Positions 7,501-16,806 are shown, counted from the stretch's first letter. The stretch is 64,000 nucleotides of DNA from Promicromonospora sp. AC04 (GCF_003058225.1 NZ_QBUG01000005.1:372001-436000), one strand, 5' to 3'. Notes: generated by a model not told the origin, from the sequence alone. Numbers and translations: made by a program.

Positions 7501-8937
7501 TCAGATGGAGATCGCGCCCGTGGCGAGCGCGACCACGCCGATCACCGCGCCGACCACCGACACGACGAAGATCACCAGCTCGCCCCTGCTGAACACCCGT
7601 CTGCCCTGCTCGCGCCGGGTCATCACGAAGAGGACCGTCGCCGGGGCGTAGATCACGAACGACAGCAGCACGAAGGTCAGCCCGGCCGCGAACAGCAGGA
7701 ACGCCGTGTAGAGCACGGCTATCACCGCGATGACGAGGTCGCGCACCGTGTGGCTCCCCTCGGCGGGACCACCGCGACCCGTCGCCAGCTTGAGCGCATA
7801 GCCCGCGGCGAGCAGGAAGGGGATGAGGGAGAGCGCGCTCGTCAGGTCGAGCGCGAACGTGAACGCGTCGTCGGACAGGAGCGTGACGAAGAGCATCAGC
7901 TGGATGAGGATCGTCGTCATCAGGAGCGCGGGCCGGGGCACGTCGTTCGCGTCCGCCCGCGCGAGGAACCGCGGCATGTCGCGGTCCTTGGCGGCGACGT
8001 ACAGCACCTCGGAGGACATGAGGGTCCAGGCCAGGTAGGCGCCCAGGACGGACACGATCAGGCCGACGCTCACGAACACGGCGCCCCAGCCGCCCACCGC
8101 GGCCTCCAGCACACCGGCCATCGACGGCTGGCGCAGCTGCGCGAGCTCCTCCATCGGGAGGATGCCGTAGGACACGATGGTGACCGAGGCGAAGATCGCG
8201 AGCACCATCAGGAAGCCGAGGACCGTCGCCCGGCCGACGTCCTCCCTGCGCCGCGCGTGACGCGAGTAGACGCTCGCGCCCTCTACGCCGAGAAAGACGA
8301 AGACCGTGGCGAGCATGGTGCCGCGCACCTGGTCGAACAGCGGTCCGGTGATCCCGTAGCCCTCGAAGTTGTCCATGAGCACCTGCGGGTCCAGCAGGAA
8401 GACCGCGATCAGCACGAACGCGATGATCGGCAGGACCTTGGCGACGGTGACTATGCGGTTGATCGTCGTCGCCTCTTTCACACCGCGACGTACGAGCAGG
8501 AAGAACAGCCACACGCACGCCGAGGAGGCGACGAACGCGACCAGGGTGTCGCCCTCACCGAGGACGGGCAGGATCGCGCCCACCGTCGACATGATGAGGA
8601 TCCAGTAGGTGACGTTGCCGACGCACGCGCTCGCCCAGTACCCGAACGCCGAGAAGAAGCCGAGGTACTCACCGAATCCGGCCTTGGCGTAGGCGTAGAC
8701 GCCCGAGTCGAGGTCGGGCTTGCGGATCGCGAGCCGCTGGAACACGAAGGCGAGCATGAGCATGCCGGTTCCTGCGACCAGCCAGGAGATCAGTGCGCCC
8801 AGCACCCCGGTCTCGCCGGCGAACCGGCTCGGGAGCGAGAACACCCCGGCGCCGACCATCGAGCCGACGACCATCGCGGTGAGCGTGGCGACGCTGATCT
8901 TCGCGGTGCGTTCCTGCGTGCTGCTGTCGGCCTGCAT
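7501..8937 (-). CDS. arcD: APC-family arginine:ornithine antiporter
   Basis: A 478-residue membrane protein of the amino acid-polyamine-organocation superfamily, about 12-13 hydrophobic segments. The N-terminal SMVGAGVFSLPSRFA is the conserved unwound helix 1 that binds substrate in APC transporters; SGVYAYAKAGFGEYLGFFSA is the matching second signature. Directly upstream of arcA on the same strand, so exchange of arginine for ornithine or citrulline is the likely role. ATG 8937 is used: the frame stays open further upstream, but only this start precedes the transmembrane core without a long arginine-rich extension, and a GGGGGT tract lies 8 bp before it. Confidence 0.88.
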   Translation of the reverse strand: MQADSSTQERTAKISVATLTAMVVGSMVGAGVFSLPSRFAGETGVLGALISWLVAGTGMLMLAFVFQRLAIRKPDLDSGVYAYAKAGFGEYLGFFSAFGYWASACVGNVTYWILIMSTVGAILPVLGEGDTLVAFVASSACVWLFFLLVRRGVKEATTINRIVTVAKVLPIIAFVLIAVFLLDPQVLMDNFEGYGITGPLFDQVRGTMLATVFVFLGVEGASVYSRHARRREDVGRATVLGFLMVLAIFASVTIVSYGILPMEELAQLRQPSMAGVLEAAVGGWGAVFVSVGLIVSVLGAYLAWTLMSSEVLYVAAKDRDMPRFLARADANDVPRPALLMTTILIQLMLFVTLLSDDAFTFALDLTSALSLIPFLLAAGYALKLATGRGGPAEGSHTVRDLVIAVIAVLYTAFLLFAAGLTFVLLSFVIYAPATVLFVMTRREQGRRVFSRGELVIFVVSVVGAVIGVVALATGAISI

Positions 8938-9026
8938 CAGGACCCCCCAAGCGTTCGAGCGCGTCCCGGTTACCCGGTTCCATGTGTCCGTCGCCTCGCG
9001 CCCCTTGAGGCTCCGCCAATCAATTA

Positions 9027-9040
9027 CGACACGGGTGTCG
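9027..9040. promoter_or_regulatory. Palindrome in divergent arcD/dus promoter region
   Basis: CGACAC-GG-GTGTCG, perfect 6-bp arms, midway between the divergent arcD and dihydrouridine synthase starts and next to the most AT-rich part of the gap (CAATCAATTA). Plausible operator; the cognate regulator is unknown and it does not resemble a classical ARG box. Confidence 0.35.
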
Positions 9041-9122
9041 AATGTCGGCAAAAGATGCACTTGCACCGTGAGAGCGGCCACAGCGCCCCGGCACTCGCGC
9101 GCGCCGATGGAACAATGGGTCC

Positions 9123-10352
9123 GTGACTTCCGTCCTCGACACGACCGCTCAGGCGCCCACGGCATCCGGCCGGGCGTCGGGCGCTCCCCTGCTCAAGCCC
9201 CTGCAGATCGGGCCCATCACCGTGGGCACGCCGGTCGTGCTCGCGCCCATGGCGGGGGTGACCAACCGCGCCTTCCGCACGCTGTGCCGGGAGGCGGGAC
9301 AGTCGACCGGGTTCGACCCGGGCCTGTACGTCGCGGAGATGGTCACCAGCCGCGCGCTCGTGGAGCGCAACGTCGAGGCGCTGCGGATCGTCACGTTCGG
9401 CGCGGACGAGACGCCGCGCTCCGCGCAGGTGTACGGCGTGGACCCGGCCACCGTGGGCGCGGCCGTGAAGATCATCGCGGGCGAGGACCGGGCCGACCAC
9501 GTCGACCTCAACTTCGGCTGCCCCGTCCCCAAGGTGACGCGCAAGGGCGGCGGCGCCGCGCTGCCGTGGAAGCGCCAGCTCTTCACGGACATCGTCAAGG
9601 CGGCGGTCGAGGCGGCCGAGCCGCACGGCGTGCCCGTCACGGTCAAGATGCGCAAGGGCATCGACGACGACCACCTGACGTACCTGGAGGCGGGCCGGAT
9701 CGCGGAGTCGCTCGGCGCCGCCGCCGTCGCGCTGCACGCCCGCACCGCCGCGCAGCACTACTCCGGGCAGGCCGAGTGGGAGGCGATCGCGCGCCTCAAG
9801 GAGGCCGTGCGGACGGTCCCGGTGCTCGGCAACGGCGACATCTGGTCCGCGGAGGACGCCCTGCGCATGGTCGAGCAGACGGGGGCCGACGGCGTCGTCG
9901 TCGGCCGGGGCTGCCAGGGCCGCCCCTGGCTGTTCGCCGACCTGGCCGCCGCGTTCAACGGCTCCGACCTGCGGGTGCGGCCCGGGCTGCGCGAGGTCGC
10001 CGACACGGTCTACCGGCACGGCGAGCTCATGATCGAGTACTTCGACGGCGACGAGGGCAAGGCCATGCGCGACCTGCGCAAGCACATGGCCTGGTACCTC
10101 AAGGGCTACGCCGTCGGGGGCGAGATGCGGCACTCCCTCGCGCTCATCAACACGCTGGCCGAGCTGCGCGAGCGGCTCGACACCCTGGACCTGGACGCCC
10201 CCTACCCCGGGGACGACGCCGAGGGACCCCGCGGCCGTGCGGGCTCGCCCAAGACGCCGCACCTGCCGTACGGCTGGCTCGACTCCCGGGATCTGTCCGA
10301 GGAGTTCGAGGCCAAGCTGCGCGAGGCCGAGCTGAGCGTCAGCGGCGGCTGA
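9123..10352 (+). CDS. dus: tRNA-dihydrouridine synthase
   Basis: A 409-residue FMN enzyme that reduces uridine to dihydrouridine in tRNA. Visible motifs: PMAGVTNRAFRTLCREA (FMN-binding strand), LNFGCPVPKVTRKGGGAAL with the catalytic cysteine, VTVKMRKGID, LHARTAAQHYSG and VVVGRGCQGRPWLF. Domain order and length fit the DusB/Nif3-like actinobacterial branch. The GTG start precedes a 25-residue variable segment before the barrel begins (LQIGPITVGTPVVLAPM). It is divergent from arcD and its end is 13 bp from the convergent end of the next gene. Confidence 0.93.
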   Translation: MTSVLDTTAQAPTASGRASGAPLLKPLQIGPITVGTPVVLAPMAGVTNRAFRTLCREAGQSTGFDPGLYVAEMVTSRALVERNVEALRIVTFGADETPRSAQVYGVDPATVGAAVKIIAGEDRADHVDLNFGCPVPKVTRKGGGAALPWKRQLFTDIVKAAVEAAEPHGVPVTVKMRKGIDDDHLTYLEAGRIAESLGAAAVALHARTAAQHYSGQAEWEAIARLKEAVRTVPVLGNGDIWSAEDALRMVEQTGADGVVVGRGCQGRPWLFADLAAAFNGSDLRVRPGLREVADTVYRHGELMIEYFDGDEGKAMRDLRKHMAWYLKGYAVGGEMRHSLALINTLAELRERLDTLDLDAPYPGDDAEGPRGRAGSPKTPHLPYGWLDSRDLSEEFEAKLREAELSVSGG

Positions 10353-10365
10353 GCCTCCCCGCTGG

Positions 10366-11616
10366 TCACAGCTCCTCGGGCGGCAGGACCCGCGACATGA
10401 TCGACGACGCCATGACGAGCCCCGGCTCGTCCCGGCCCGCCGCCGGCTCGCGGTCCCGCAGGAGCGCCGCACCGTCCTGCTCCCAGGCGAACCCGGGCCG
10501 GCCGGACGCGGCCCGGTACAGCGCGTCCAGGTGGTCCGGGTGCCGCTCCGCGAGCAGGGCCAGCACCCACGAGGGGACGTCCGGGTCGGCCAGCACCTGC
10601 GCGAGCCGCTGGGGCTTCCACGGTTCGAGCGGCGCGGTGTGCACCTCGCGGAGCTGCCCGTACCAGTCGAGCAGGCGCAGCCCCTTGACGGGATGGTGCA
10701 CCAGGGCGAACGCCGCGTCGTCGGGGTCGGCGGCGTCGTCGGGCAGCCAGCGCTCGTCCCGGAGCGAGGGAAACAGCGCGAACTCCTCCGCCGGGGCCCC
10801 GATCCGGTCCTTGAACCGCAGGTAGCAGTCCATGACGTGCGACGCGGTGCCCTCCACCAGCACGTCCCCGAAGAGGTCGCGGAACGCGCCATGGTGGTCG
10901 GCGACGAGCTCGCGGGCCCGGGCCAGCCTGCGCGGGTTGCGGTAGGCCGGGCACGGCGACGACGTCAGCAGCCCCACGACGCCGCGGACGACGCCGACTA
11001 TGGCGCTCGGCGAGAAGACCGACGGGGTACCGGCGAAGATCCAGGCCGCCCCGACGGGCAGCACCCGCCCGGACAGCGGCAGGCCCGGGACCAGCGCGAC
11101 CGAACGGATCTCGGAGCGCCCCGTGAAGACCCGGTAGTCCAGGTCGTCCTCCAGGTTGTGCAGCACCGCGTGCTCGTCCACCAGGTCGGTCACGATGAAG
11201 TAGCCCAGCACGCCGCCGTCGCGCCACTGCTCGAGGAGCGCGCGCTCGGCGTCGTCGACGGTGAGGCCGGCCGGCTCGGCATCCAGGACCCTGGCGACCA
11301 GAGAACCGCCCTTCTCGCGCGACCCCACGTGCACCAGCATGTCGACGGCGCAGTCGCGCGTCATGGCGGCGCGCAGCTCGGGATCGACGTCGTCGGGCGC
11401 GAGCGACTCCGAGCGCACGTACGCGACCTGTCGCCGGACCGCGTCGGCGTTGCCGGGCCGCAGCACGTGCTCGACCAGGCGATGTGCCAGCCGGGTCGCG
11501 AGGTCGAGGCGTTGGCGAACGGTCAGCCGGCCGAGCGGGCCGACGGCGGGGCCCGCACCGGGGCTCATGGGAACGAGGGCAACCGAAGATGTCGATGTCG
11601 AGGTCATGGCTTCCAT
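10366..11616 (-). CDS. Conserved protein of unknown function
   Basis: A 416-residue soluble protein with no recognisable catalytic motif. Charged helical N-terminus (LTVRQRLDLATRLAHRLVEHVL), a central region with FTGRSEIRSVALVPGLPLSG and a hydrophobic stretch around FSPSAIVGVVRGVVGLL, and a C-terminal part with FALVHHPVKGLRLLDWYGQL and PSWVLALLAERHPDHLDALY. ATG 11616 is chosen; ATG 11607 in the same frame is equally possible, while further upstream starts run through the dispersed palindrome and are unlikely. Convergent with the dihydrouridine synthase gene, divergent from the kinase gene. Confidence 0.65.
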   Translation of the reverse strand: MEAMTSTSTSSVALVPMSPGAGPAVGPLGRLTVRQRLDLATRLAHRLVEHVLRPGNADAVRRQVAYVRSESLAPDDVDPELRAAMTRDCAVDMLVHVGSREKGGSLVARVLDAEPAGLTVDDAERALLEQWRDGGVLGYFIVTDLVDEHAVLHNLEDDLDYRVFTGRSEIRSVALVPGLPLSGRVLPVGAAWIFAGTPSVFSPSAIVGVVRGVVGLLTSSPCPAYRNPRRLARARELVADHHGAFRDLFGDVLVEGTASHVMDCYLRFKDRIGAPAEEFALFPSLRDERWLPDDAADPDDAAFALVHHPVKGLRLLDWYGQLREVHTAPLEPWKPQRLAQVLADPDVPSWVLALLAERHPDHLDALYRAASGRPGFAWEQDGAALLRDREPAAGRDEPGLVMASSIMSRVLPPEEL

Positions 11617-11917
11617 GTTCCGCCATGAATCGCTATTGAGAAGCCTCAAGCCATTGAATCTGTGGATAACTAGGAATACGCGAGAGCCGGGCGCCGGCAC
11701 ACCGGGAGAGACTCCGCGGGCGAGCTGTGTTGCTCTGCGTAGACATCGTCTACGCAGAGCAACACAGTCCGAAAAACAACAGTCCCCACCGGAGGCCCTG
11801 CTCGCGCGGCGGTGCGATCGCGCTCCGACCAGTTCCGATACGCTCGTGCCGCCGTCCGGCAAGCGCGCCGATCGACCGGCCCTTCCGAGCGAGCACACCC
11901 GACCCTAGGAGTTCCCA
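11617..11917. other. 301-bp divergent intergenic region
   Basis: No gene seen. It carries the promoter regions of the unknown protein (-) and the kinase (+), and copy A of the dispersed palindrome (11725-11767). A TAGGAG ribosome-binding site at 11906-11911 serves the kinase. The stretch 11640-11690 is clearly less GC-rich than its surroundings. Confidence 0.7.
11725..11767. repeat. Dispersed palindrome, copy A
   Basis: Left arm 11725-11744 (CTGTGTTGCTCTGCGTAGAC) and right arm 11748-11767 are exact reverse complements: 20 bp with only 3 nt (ATC) between. It sits between two divergent genes, so it cannot be a terminator for either. Four related copies occur elsewhere in the window. Confidence 0.92.
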
Positions 11918-13744
11918 GTGCTGTCCGATGTGGCGCGACGTGTCCGTGCACCTGAGATCGCGCCACCTACCGCCGGCGACCCACCCGAGCTCGGCGGCTA
12001 CGAGATCCGCGGCCGGCTGGGCCAGGGCGGCATGGGCGTGGTGTACCTCGGAGTCACCCGGAGCGGCCGCCTGCTCGCCATCAAGGTCATCCACCCGGAA
12101 CGCACCGACGAGCGCGAGTTCCGGGCCCGCTTCCGTCGCGAGGTGTCGGCCGCGACGAAGGTGCGCAGCCGCCGCATGGCGGCCGTCGTCGACTTCGACG
12201 TCGACGCGCCCAGGCCCTGGCTGGCCACCGAGTACGTGCCCGGACCCACCCTTGCGCAGGCCATCGCCGAGCTGGGGAGCCTGCCCGAGCCGGCGGTCCG
12301 CGAGCTCGTCGCCGGTCTTGCCGAGGCCCTCGACGCGATCCATCGCGAAGGGCTCGTCCACCGCGACGTCAAGCCCGCCAACGTGCTGCTCGGCCCCGAC
12401 GGGCCGGTCCTGATCGACATGGGCATCGTCGCCGACTCGGACGCCACGTCGTTGACCACCACGGGCTTGCAGCCGGGGACGCCCCAGTTCATGTCGCCCG
12501 AGCAGGCCCGGGGTGAGGCCGTCACCACCGCCTCCGACATGTGGTCGCTCGGCGCCGTCACCCACCTCGCGGCGGCCGGGACCCCGCCGTTCGGGACGGG
12601 CAACCTCGCGACGGTCACCTACCGGATCGTGCACGAGACGCCCGACCTGAGCGCCCTCCCGCCCGGCCTGCGTCACCTCGTCGGCGCCTGCCTGGCCAAG
12701 GACCCCGCCGCGCGTCCGACGGCGTCGGCGGTGCTCACCTCGCCCGCCGACCCGCCGTACGTCGAGCCGGTGCACACCGGTCTGGCGGGCTCCGGTGTGC
12801 CTCTGGACACGGTGCTGGGCGCGGAATCGTCGTCCGCCGCCACGACCGCGCCGGACCGTCCGACGGCACCAGCACCGTCGGACCGGGTACGTCGCAGGGT
12901 CCTGACCGGCCTCGTCGCGGCAGGTCTGGTGCTGGCGGGCGGCGGCGGCGCGGCGGCGCTCGTGCACTTCCTGGGTCCCGACGACTCGCCGGTGGTCACC
13001 GATCCCGAGGCCGAGGGGTCGACGTCGGCCGAGCCGTCCGGCGACCCCAGCCCCAGCCCGTCCTCGAAGGAGCCGAAGGAGAAGCCGTCGGCAACACCCA
13101 AGAGCTCTCCGGTCGCCACGCCCGTCGACGAGCAGGCCGACGCGCCCGCCGATGAGCAGGACGCGGCCCCGGCCCGGTTCCAGCCGGGCGCCGTGGCGAT
13201 CCCGGCGCAGGTCCAGGTGGGCCAGGAGCTCATCGCGGAGGCGACCGGCTGGACGCCGCAGCCGGCCACCACCGCGTGCCTGTGGAGCATCGGCGGCGAG
13301 GAGCGGGACAACCTCGGGTCGTGCACCTACACCGTCGCGCTCGACGACGTCGGCAAGACCGTCCAGGTCAGGCTCACCGGCGCCCGGTCGGGATACGCCG
13401 AGGCGAGCTTGGTCTCCAACGCCACCGGCACGGTGCCGCAGCCGTCGGTGCCGCAGCCGAGCTGCACGATCACGCTGGACGACGGCCAGGAGCACCTCGG
13501 CTGGATGGCCCACTGCGAGGTCGACCAGGACCCGAACGTCACCTACACATGGGCGTGGGTCGACGTCGAGACCGGCGAGACCATCACGTGGGCGGAGTAC
13601 GGACCCGGTCCCCGCATCTGGCTCCGCGGGAGCTACAAAGGTCACCGCGTGCGAGTGACGGTGACGGCGGAGCGGGCAGGCTACCGTTCGGCCGAATTCG
13701 CCACCACCTTCACCCTGCCTGACGAGCCGGCCCCGATCGAGTGA
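11918..13744 (+). CDS. Membrane Ser/Thr protein kinase (PknB type)
   Basis: A 608-residue kinase. Kinase domain residues about 27-280: glycine loop GRLGQGGMGVVYLG, ATP-binding AIKVIHP, catalytic loop HRDVKPANVLL, and SPEQARG as the APE-like motif. The metal-binding DFG is DMG here (LIDMGIVAD). One transmembrane segment follows at about 328-352 (TGLVAAGLVLAGGGGAAALV), then a Pro/Ser/Glu-rich spacer and an extracellular part with at least two Ig-like/bacterial-repeat modules, each ending in an AGY or SGY motif (TGARSGYAEASL; TAERAGYRSAEF), rather than PASTA domains. GTG start with a TAGGAG site 7 bp upstream. Probably senses an envelope signal. Confidence 0.92.
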   Translation: MLSDVARRVRAPEIAPPTAGDPPELGGYEIRGRLGQGGMGVVYLGVTRSGRLLAIKVIHPERTDEREFRARFRREVSAATKVRSRRMAAVVDFDVDAPRPWLATEYVPGPTLAQAIAELGSLPEPAVRELVAGLAEALDAIHREGLVHRDVKPANVLLGPDGPVLIDMGIVADSDATSLTTTGLQPGTPQFMSPEQARGEAVTTASDMWSLGAVTHLAAAGTPPFGTGNLATVTYRIVHETPDLSALPPGLRHLVGACLAKDPAARPTASAVLTSPADPPYVEPVHTGLAGSGVPLDTVLGAESSSAATTAPDRPTAPAPSDRVRRRVLTGLVAAGLVLAGGGGAAALVHFLGPDDSPVVTDPEAEGSTSAEPSGDPSPSPSSKEPKEKPSATPKSSPVATPVDEQADAPADEQDAAPARFQPGAVAIPAQVQVGQELIAEATGWTPQPATTACLWSIGGEERDNLGSCTYTVALDDVGKTVQVRLTGARSGYAEASLVSNATGTVPQPSVPQPSCTITLDDGQEHLGWMAHCEVDQDPNVTYTWAWVDVETGETITWAEYGPGPRIWLRGSYKGHRVRVTVTAERAGYRSAEFATTFTLPDEPAPIE

Positions 13745-13928
13745 CCGGACGCCGCGAGCGGGCGATATTTCGCCGAGTTTTGACCTCTATCTCGTGCGTA
13801 AAGAGCACAAAGTGCCCAACGTGGTCCAAGATCAGCCTTACACCTTTGACTATGGCCGGGCTCCGATCACACGCCCCCGCTGTCCCAGCCCCACCCCACC
13901 TGTATCGACCGAGAGGGATAAACCCATC

Positions 13929-15128
13929 ATGGCATCGGAGAAACGCCGTCGACGCGTTCCTGCGGTCATCGCTGACATACGCAGAAACCCAGGGTTCTTC
14001 CTGGGGGCCTTCGGCCTCTCGGCCTGGGCCTACATCGGCATGTCACACACCATCGCCGCTTATGAGGGGCCTCGACTCGGCTACGCGCTAGGCGTCGCCT
14101 ACGAGGCACTGGTGATCGGCCTGGCCTGGGAGGGACGGCGCCGAGCCGACCGAGCTCTCGAGAGCGGCCGTCCGCCTGCCGGTCACGGACGCTGGCTCGG
14201 CGGCGCGATCATCGTCGGGGTCCTGTCCGGCGCGCTCGCCGCCTGGCACGGCTGGCTGCTCGGTGAGGGCATCTTCGCCGCCTCTCGCGCCGTCGCACCC
14301 GTCCTGGCAGCGGTAGCGGTACACCTGTTCTTCCAGTCGGCGTCGAGTGCGCGCGACCTCGACAGGCTGGCCCAGATCGAGACCGACCGCGAGACGGCCG
14401 TGCTCGACATGCTCGACGCGGTGCGGCTGGCGCAGATCGCCCCCGAGGACGAGCGTGACGCACGCATCGCGGACGTGAACGCCGCGGTGACCCGGGTCCA
14501 CCGCCACGTGCCCGCTGCCGTCACCGCGGAGGTGACGCGCCCACATCTCGAGTCGGAGCGCACGATTCGCGACGTCGTCCAGGAGGCCGCCGCGCTGGCC
14601 GGCGAGTGGATGCCGGATCAGACCGAGCTCGAGCGAACCGCGGCCGACCGCGCGCTGACCCGCGTGAACCTGCCCGAGCTCGTCCTTCCCTCCGGCGTTC
14701 AGCTCGGCCTGGCCGTGACCGACGGGGGCGAACACGACCGGTCCGCGCACGACGAGCCTGCTCTGCCCGGCAGACCCGAGCCGGCCGCCGCGCCCGAGCA
14801 GGTCTGGTCCGAGCCCGCCCTGACCGGAGAAACCGAGCGCGTGCAGCTGGAACGCAAGTACGCGCCCGTGAAGCCGGCAGCGGACTGGGAGAAGCTCTCC
14901 GACAGCGTGCCGACACCCGTGGTCACGAGCCCGGCGCCGTCGCTCACCACCCACCAGATCAGCCAGATCCGCGTGCTCCGGTGGGAGCAGAACCTCTCGC
15001 TCGAAGAGGTCGCGGAGCGGGTAGGGGTCTCCGTCAGCGACGTGAACAACTATGCCCCGAGCACCGACGTCCCGACCACCGCGACCGGCTCCATCCTGGC
15101 GGTCCCGGCGGCTCTGTCGCGACCCTGA
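13929..15128 (+). CDS. Membrane protein with C-terminal HTH-like segment (DUF2637-like?)
   Basis: A 399-residue protein. The N-terminal third has four hydrophobic segments (FFLGAFGLSAWAYIGMSHTI; LGYALGVAYEALVIGLAW; GGAIIVGVLSGALAAWHGWL; AVAPVLAAVAVHLF), similar in layout to DUF2637/SpdB-type proteins of actinobacterial mobile elements. A long charged helical middle follows, and the C-terminus (QISQIRVLRWEQNLSLEEVA-ERVGVSVSDVNNY) reads as a helix-turn-helix. ATG 13929 is preferred because GAGAGGGA lies about 11 bp upstream; the frame is open from GTG 13794 but that start has no ribosome-binding site. Same strand as the kinase, 184 bp after it. Function unknown. Confidence 0.65.
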   Translation: MASEKRRRRVPAVIADIRRNPGFFLGAFGLSAWAYIGMSHTIAAYEGPRLGYALGVAYEALVIGLAWEGRRRADRALESGRPPAGHGRWLGGAIIVGVLSGALAAWHGWLLGEGIFAASRAVAPVLAAVAVHLFFQSASSARDLDRLAQIETDRETAVLDMLDAVRLAQIAPEDERDARIADVNAAVTRVHRHVPAAVTAEVTRPHLESERTIRDVVQEAAALAGEWMPDQTELERTAADRALTRVNLPELVLPSGVQLGLAVTDGGEHDRSAHDEPALPGRPEPAAAPEQVWSEPALTGETERVQLERKYAPVKPAADWEKLSDSVPTPVVTSPAPSLTTHQISQIRVLRWEQNLSLEEVAERVGVSVSDVNNYAPSTDVPTTATGSILAVPAALSRP

Positions 15129-15206
15129 CCGCCCGGCGGGCAGGATGACGGTGACGGCGCACCCGCCGGACGCCGTCCGCCGACGCCGTCCGCCGACGCC
15201 GTAGCA

Positions 15207-15252
15207 GCGCGGCCCGGCTCCACGCATCGTGACGCGTGGAGCCGGGCCGCGC
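15207..15252. terminator. Perfect 19-bp hairpin between convergent genes
   Basis: Arms 15207-15225 and 15234-15252 pair exactly with an 8-nt loop. It separates the HTH/membrane gene (+) from the aldehyde dehydrogenase gene (-), a typical bidirectional terminator position. Just upstream (15165-15202) a GCCGTCCGCCGAC-like unit is repeated about three times. Confidence 0.8.
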
Positions 15253-15270
15253 ACGTCGTCGCGGCGCGGA

Positions 15271-16806
15271 TCAGCCGAAGTTGACGCCCTGCGCCAGCGG
15301 GAGCTCCGTCGAGTAGTTCACCGTGTTCGTGGCGCGGCGCATGTACTGCTTCCAGGCGTCCGAGCCGGACTCGCGCCCGCCGCCCGTCGACTTCTCGCCG
15401 CCGAACGCGCCGCCGATCTCCGCACCGGACGTGCCGATGTTGACGTTCACGATGCCGCAGTCCGAGCCCACCTCGGACATGAACGTCTCGGCCTCGCGCA
15501 CGTCCAGCGTGAAGATCGCCGACGACAGGCCCTGGGGCACGTCGTTGTGCAGGGCGATCGCCTCGGACAGCTCCGAGTAGGTCAGCACGTACAGGATCGG
15601 GGCGAACGTCTCGCGCTTGACGACGTCGGCCTGCCTCGTCATCCGCACGATCGCGGGGTGCACGTACGCCGCGTCCTCGGCGCCGGGCACGGTCACCGCG
15701 GTGCCGCCCACCACGAGCCTGCCGCCCGCGGCCACCGCCTCGTCGATCGCGGCGAGCATGCGGTCGCGCGCGCCCGCGTCGACCAGCGGGCCGACCAGGG
15801 TGCCCTCGGCACGCGGGTCGCCGACCGGCAGGCCGCCGTAGACCTTGGCGAGCCGCGCGACGACCTCGTCCGCCACCGACTCGTGCACGATCAGGCGACG
15901 CAGCGAGGTGCAGCGCTGCCCCGCCGTACCGGCGGCCGCGAACACGGCGCCGCGCACCGCGAGGTCGAGGTCCGCCGACGGCGCGACGATCGCACCGTTG
16001 TTGCCGCCCAGCTCCAGCAGGTACCGGCCGCCGCGGCCCGCGACGACGGGCGCGACCTGCTGGCCCATCCGCTCCGAGCCGGTCGCGGAGACGAGCGCCA
16101 CCCGCGGGTCGGCAACGAGGGCCTCGCCGGCCTCGCGGTCCCCGAGGAGCAGCTGCGAGACGCCCGCCGGGAACCCGGCCTCGGCCAGCGCCCGGTCGAG
16201 CAGCGCCGAGGCGCCGACGGCGGACAGCAGCGTCTTCTCGCTCGGCTTCCACACCACGGTGTCGCCGCAGACCAGCGCCACCGCCGTGTTCCAGGACCAC
16301 ACCGCTACCGGGAAGTTGAACGCGCTGATCACGCCCACGACGCCCATCGGGTGCCACGTCTCCATGAGCCGGTGGCCCGGGCGCTCGGACGGCATGGTGC
16401 GGCCACCGACCTGCCGCGACAGCCCGACGGCGTAGTCGCAGATGTCGATCATCTCCTGGACCTCACCCAGGGCCTCGCTCGTGATCTTGCCCGCCTCGAT
16501 GGTGACGAGCTCTGCCAGGTCGGCCTTGTGCTCGGTAAGCAGCTCGCCCAGGCGCTTGATGACCTGGCCGCGCACGGGGGCGGGTACCGAGCGCCACGTC
16601 GTGAAGGCCTCGGTGGCCTGCCCGACGATCGCTGCCGCCTCCGCCGCACCGTCTCGCCGGAGCTCCAGCAGCGGCTGCCCGGACAGGGGCGACACGACGG
16701 GCAGGCCCGTCCCGGTGGGCACCGTGGCGCCCAGGCGCTCCAGGGCGGCGAGGGCGACGTCGCGCAGCTCGGTCGTCAGCGGGCTGTGGGTGGTGGTGCT
16801 GGTCAT
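15271..16806 (-). CDS. Aldehyde dehydrogenase, aminoadipate-semialdehyde (ALDH7) type
   Basis: A 511-residue NAD(P)-dependent dehydrogenase. Catalytic residues are in place: C299 in GTAGQRCTSLRR and E265 in LLELGGNN; cofactor-binding ISAFNFPVAVW and WKPSEKT. The FNFPVAVWSWN and NVNIGTSGAEIGGAFGGEK signatures are characteristic of the ALDH7/AmaB branch that oxidises alpha-aminoadipate semialdehyde (piperideine-6-carboxylate) to 2-aminoadipate. It overlaps the 2-oxoadipate dioxygenase gene by 4 bp, which supports a lysine-catabolic role. The specificity is inferred from family and context, not proven. Confidence 0.9.
   Translation of the reverse strand: MTSTTTHSPLTTELRDVALAALERLGATVPTGTGLPVVSPLSGQPLLELRRDGAAEAAAIVGQATEAFTTWRSVPAPVRGQVIKRLGELLTEHKADLAELVTIEAGKITSEALGEVQEMIDICDYAVGLSRQVGGRTMPSERPGHRLMETWHPMGVVGVISAFNFPVAVWSWNTAVALVCGDTVVWKPSEKTLLSAVGASALLDRALAEAGFPAGVSQLLLGDREAGEALVADPRVALVSATGSERMGQQVAPVVAGRGGRYLLELGGNNGAIVAPSADLDLAVRGAVFAAAGTAGQRCTSLRRLIVHESVADEVVARLAKVYGGLPVGDPRAEGTLVGPLVDAGARDRMLAAIDEAVAAGGRLVVGGTAVTVPGAEDAAYVHPAIVRMTRQADVVKRETFAPILYVLTYSELSEAIALHNDVPQGLSSAIFTLDVREAETFMSEVGSDCGIVNVNIGTSGAEIGGAFGGEKSTGGGRESGSDAWKQYMRRATNTVNYSTELPLAQGVNFG

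Noticed and set aside
6118-9126. 1002-codon plus-strand open frame opposite arcA and arcD
   Set aside because: Highly charged low-complexity (His/Arg/Glu/Asp) translation typical of the antisense of GC-rich genes; arcA and arcD are unmistakable on the other strand.
11727-12413. Open frames starting with similar peptides (LLCVDIVY and the like) at each dispersed palindrome
   Set aside because: The peptide is simply the translation of the palindrome in one frame; flanking residues are unrelated between copies.
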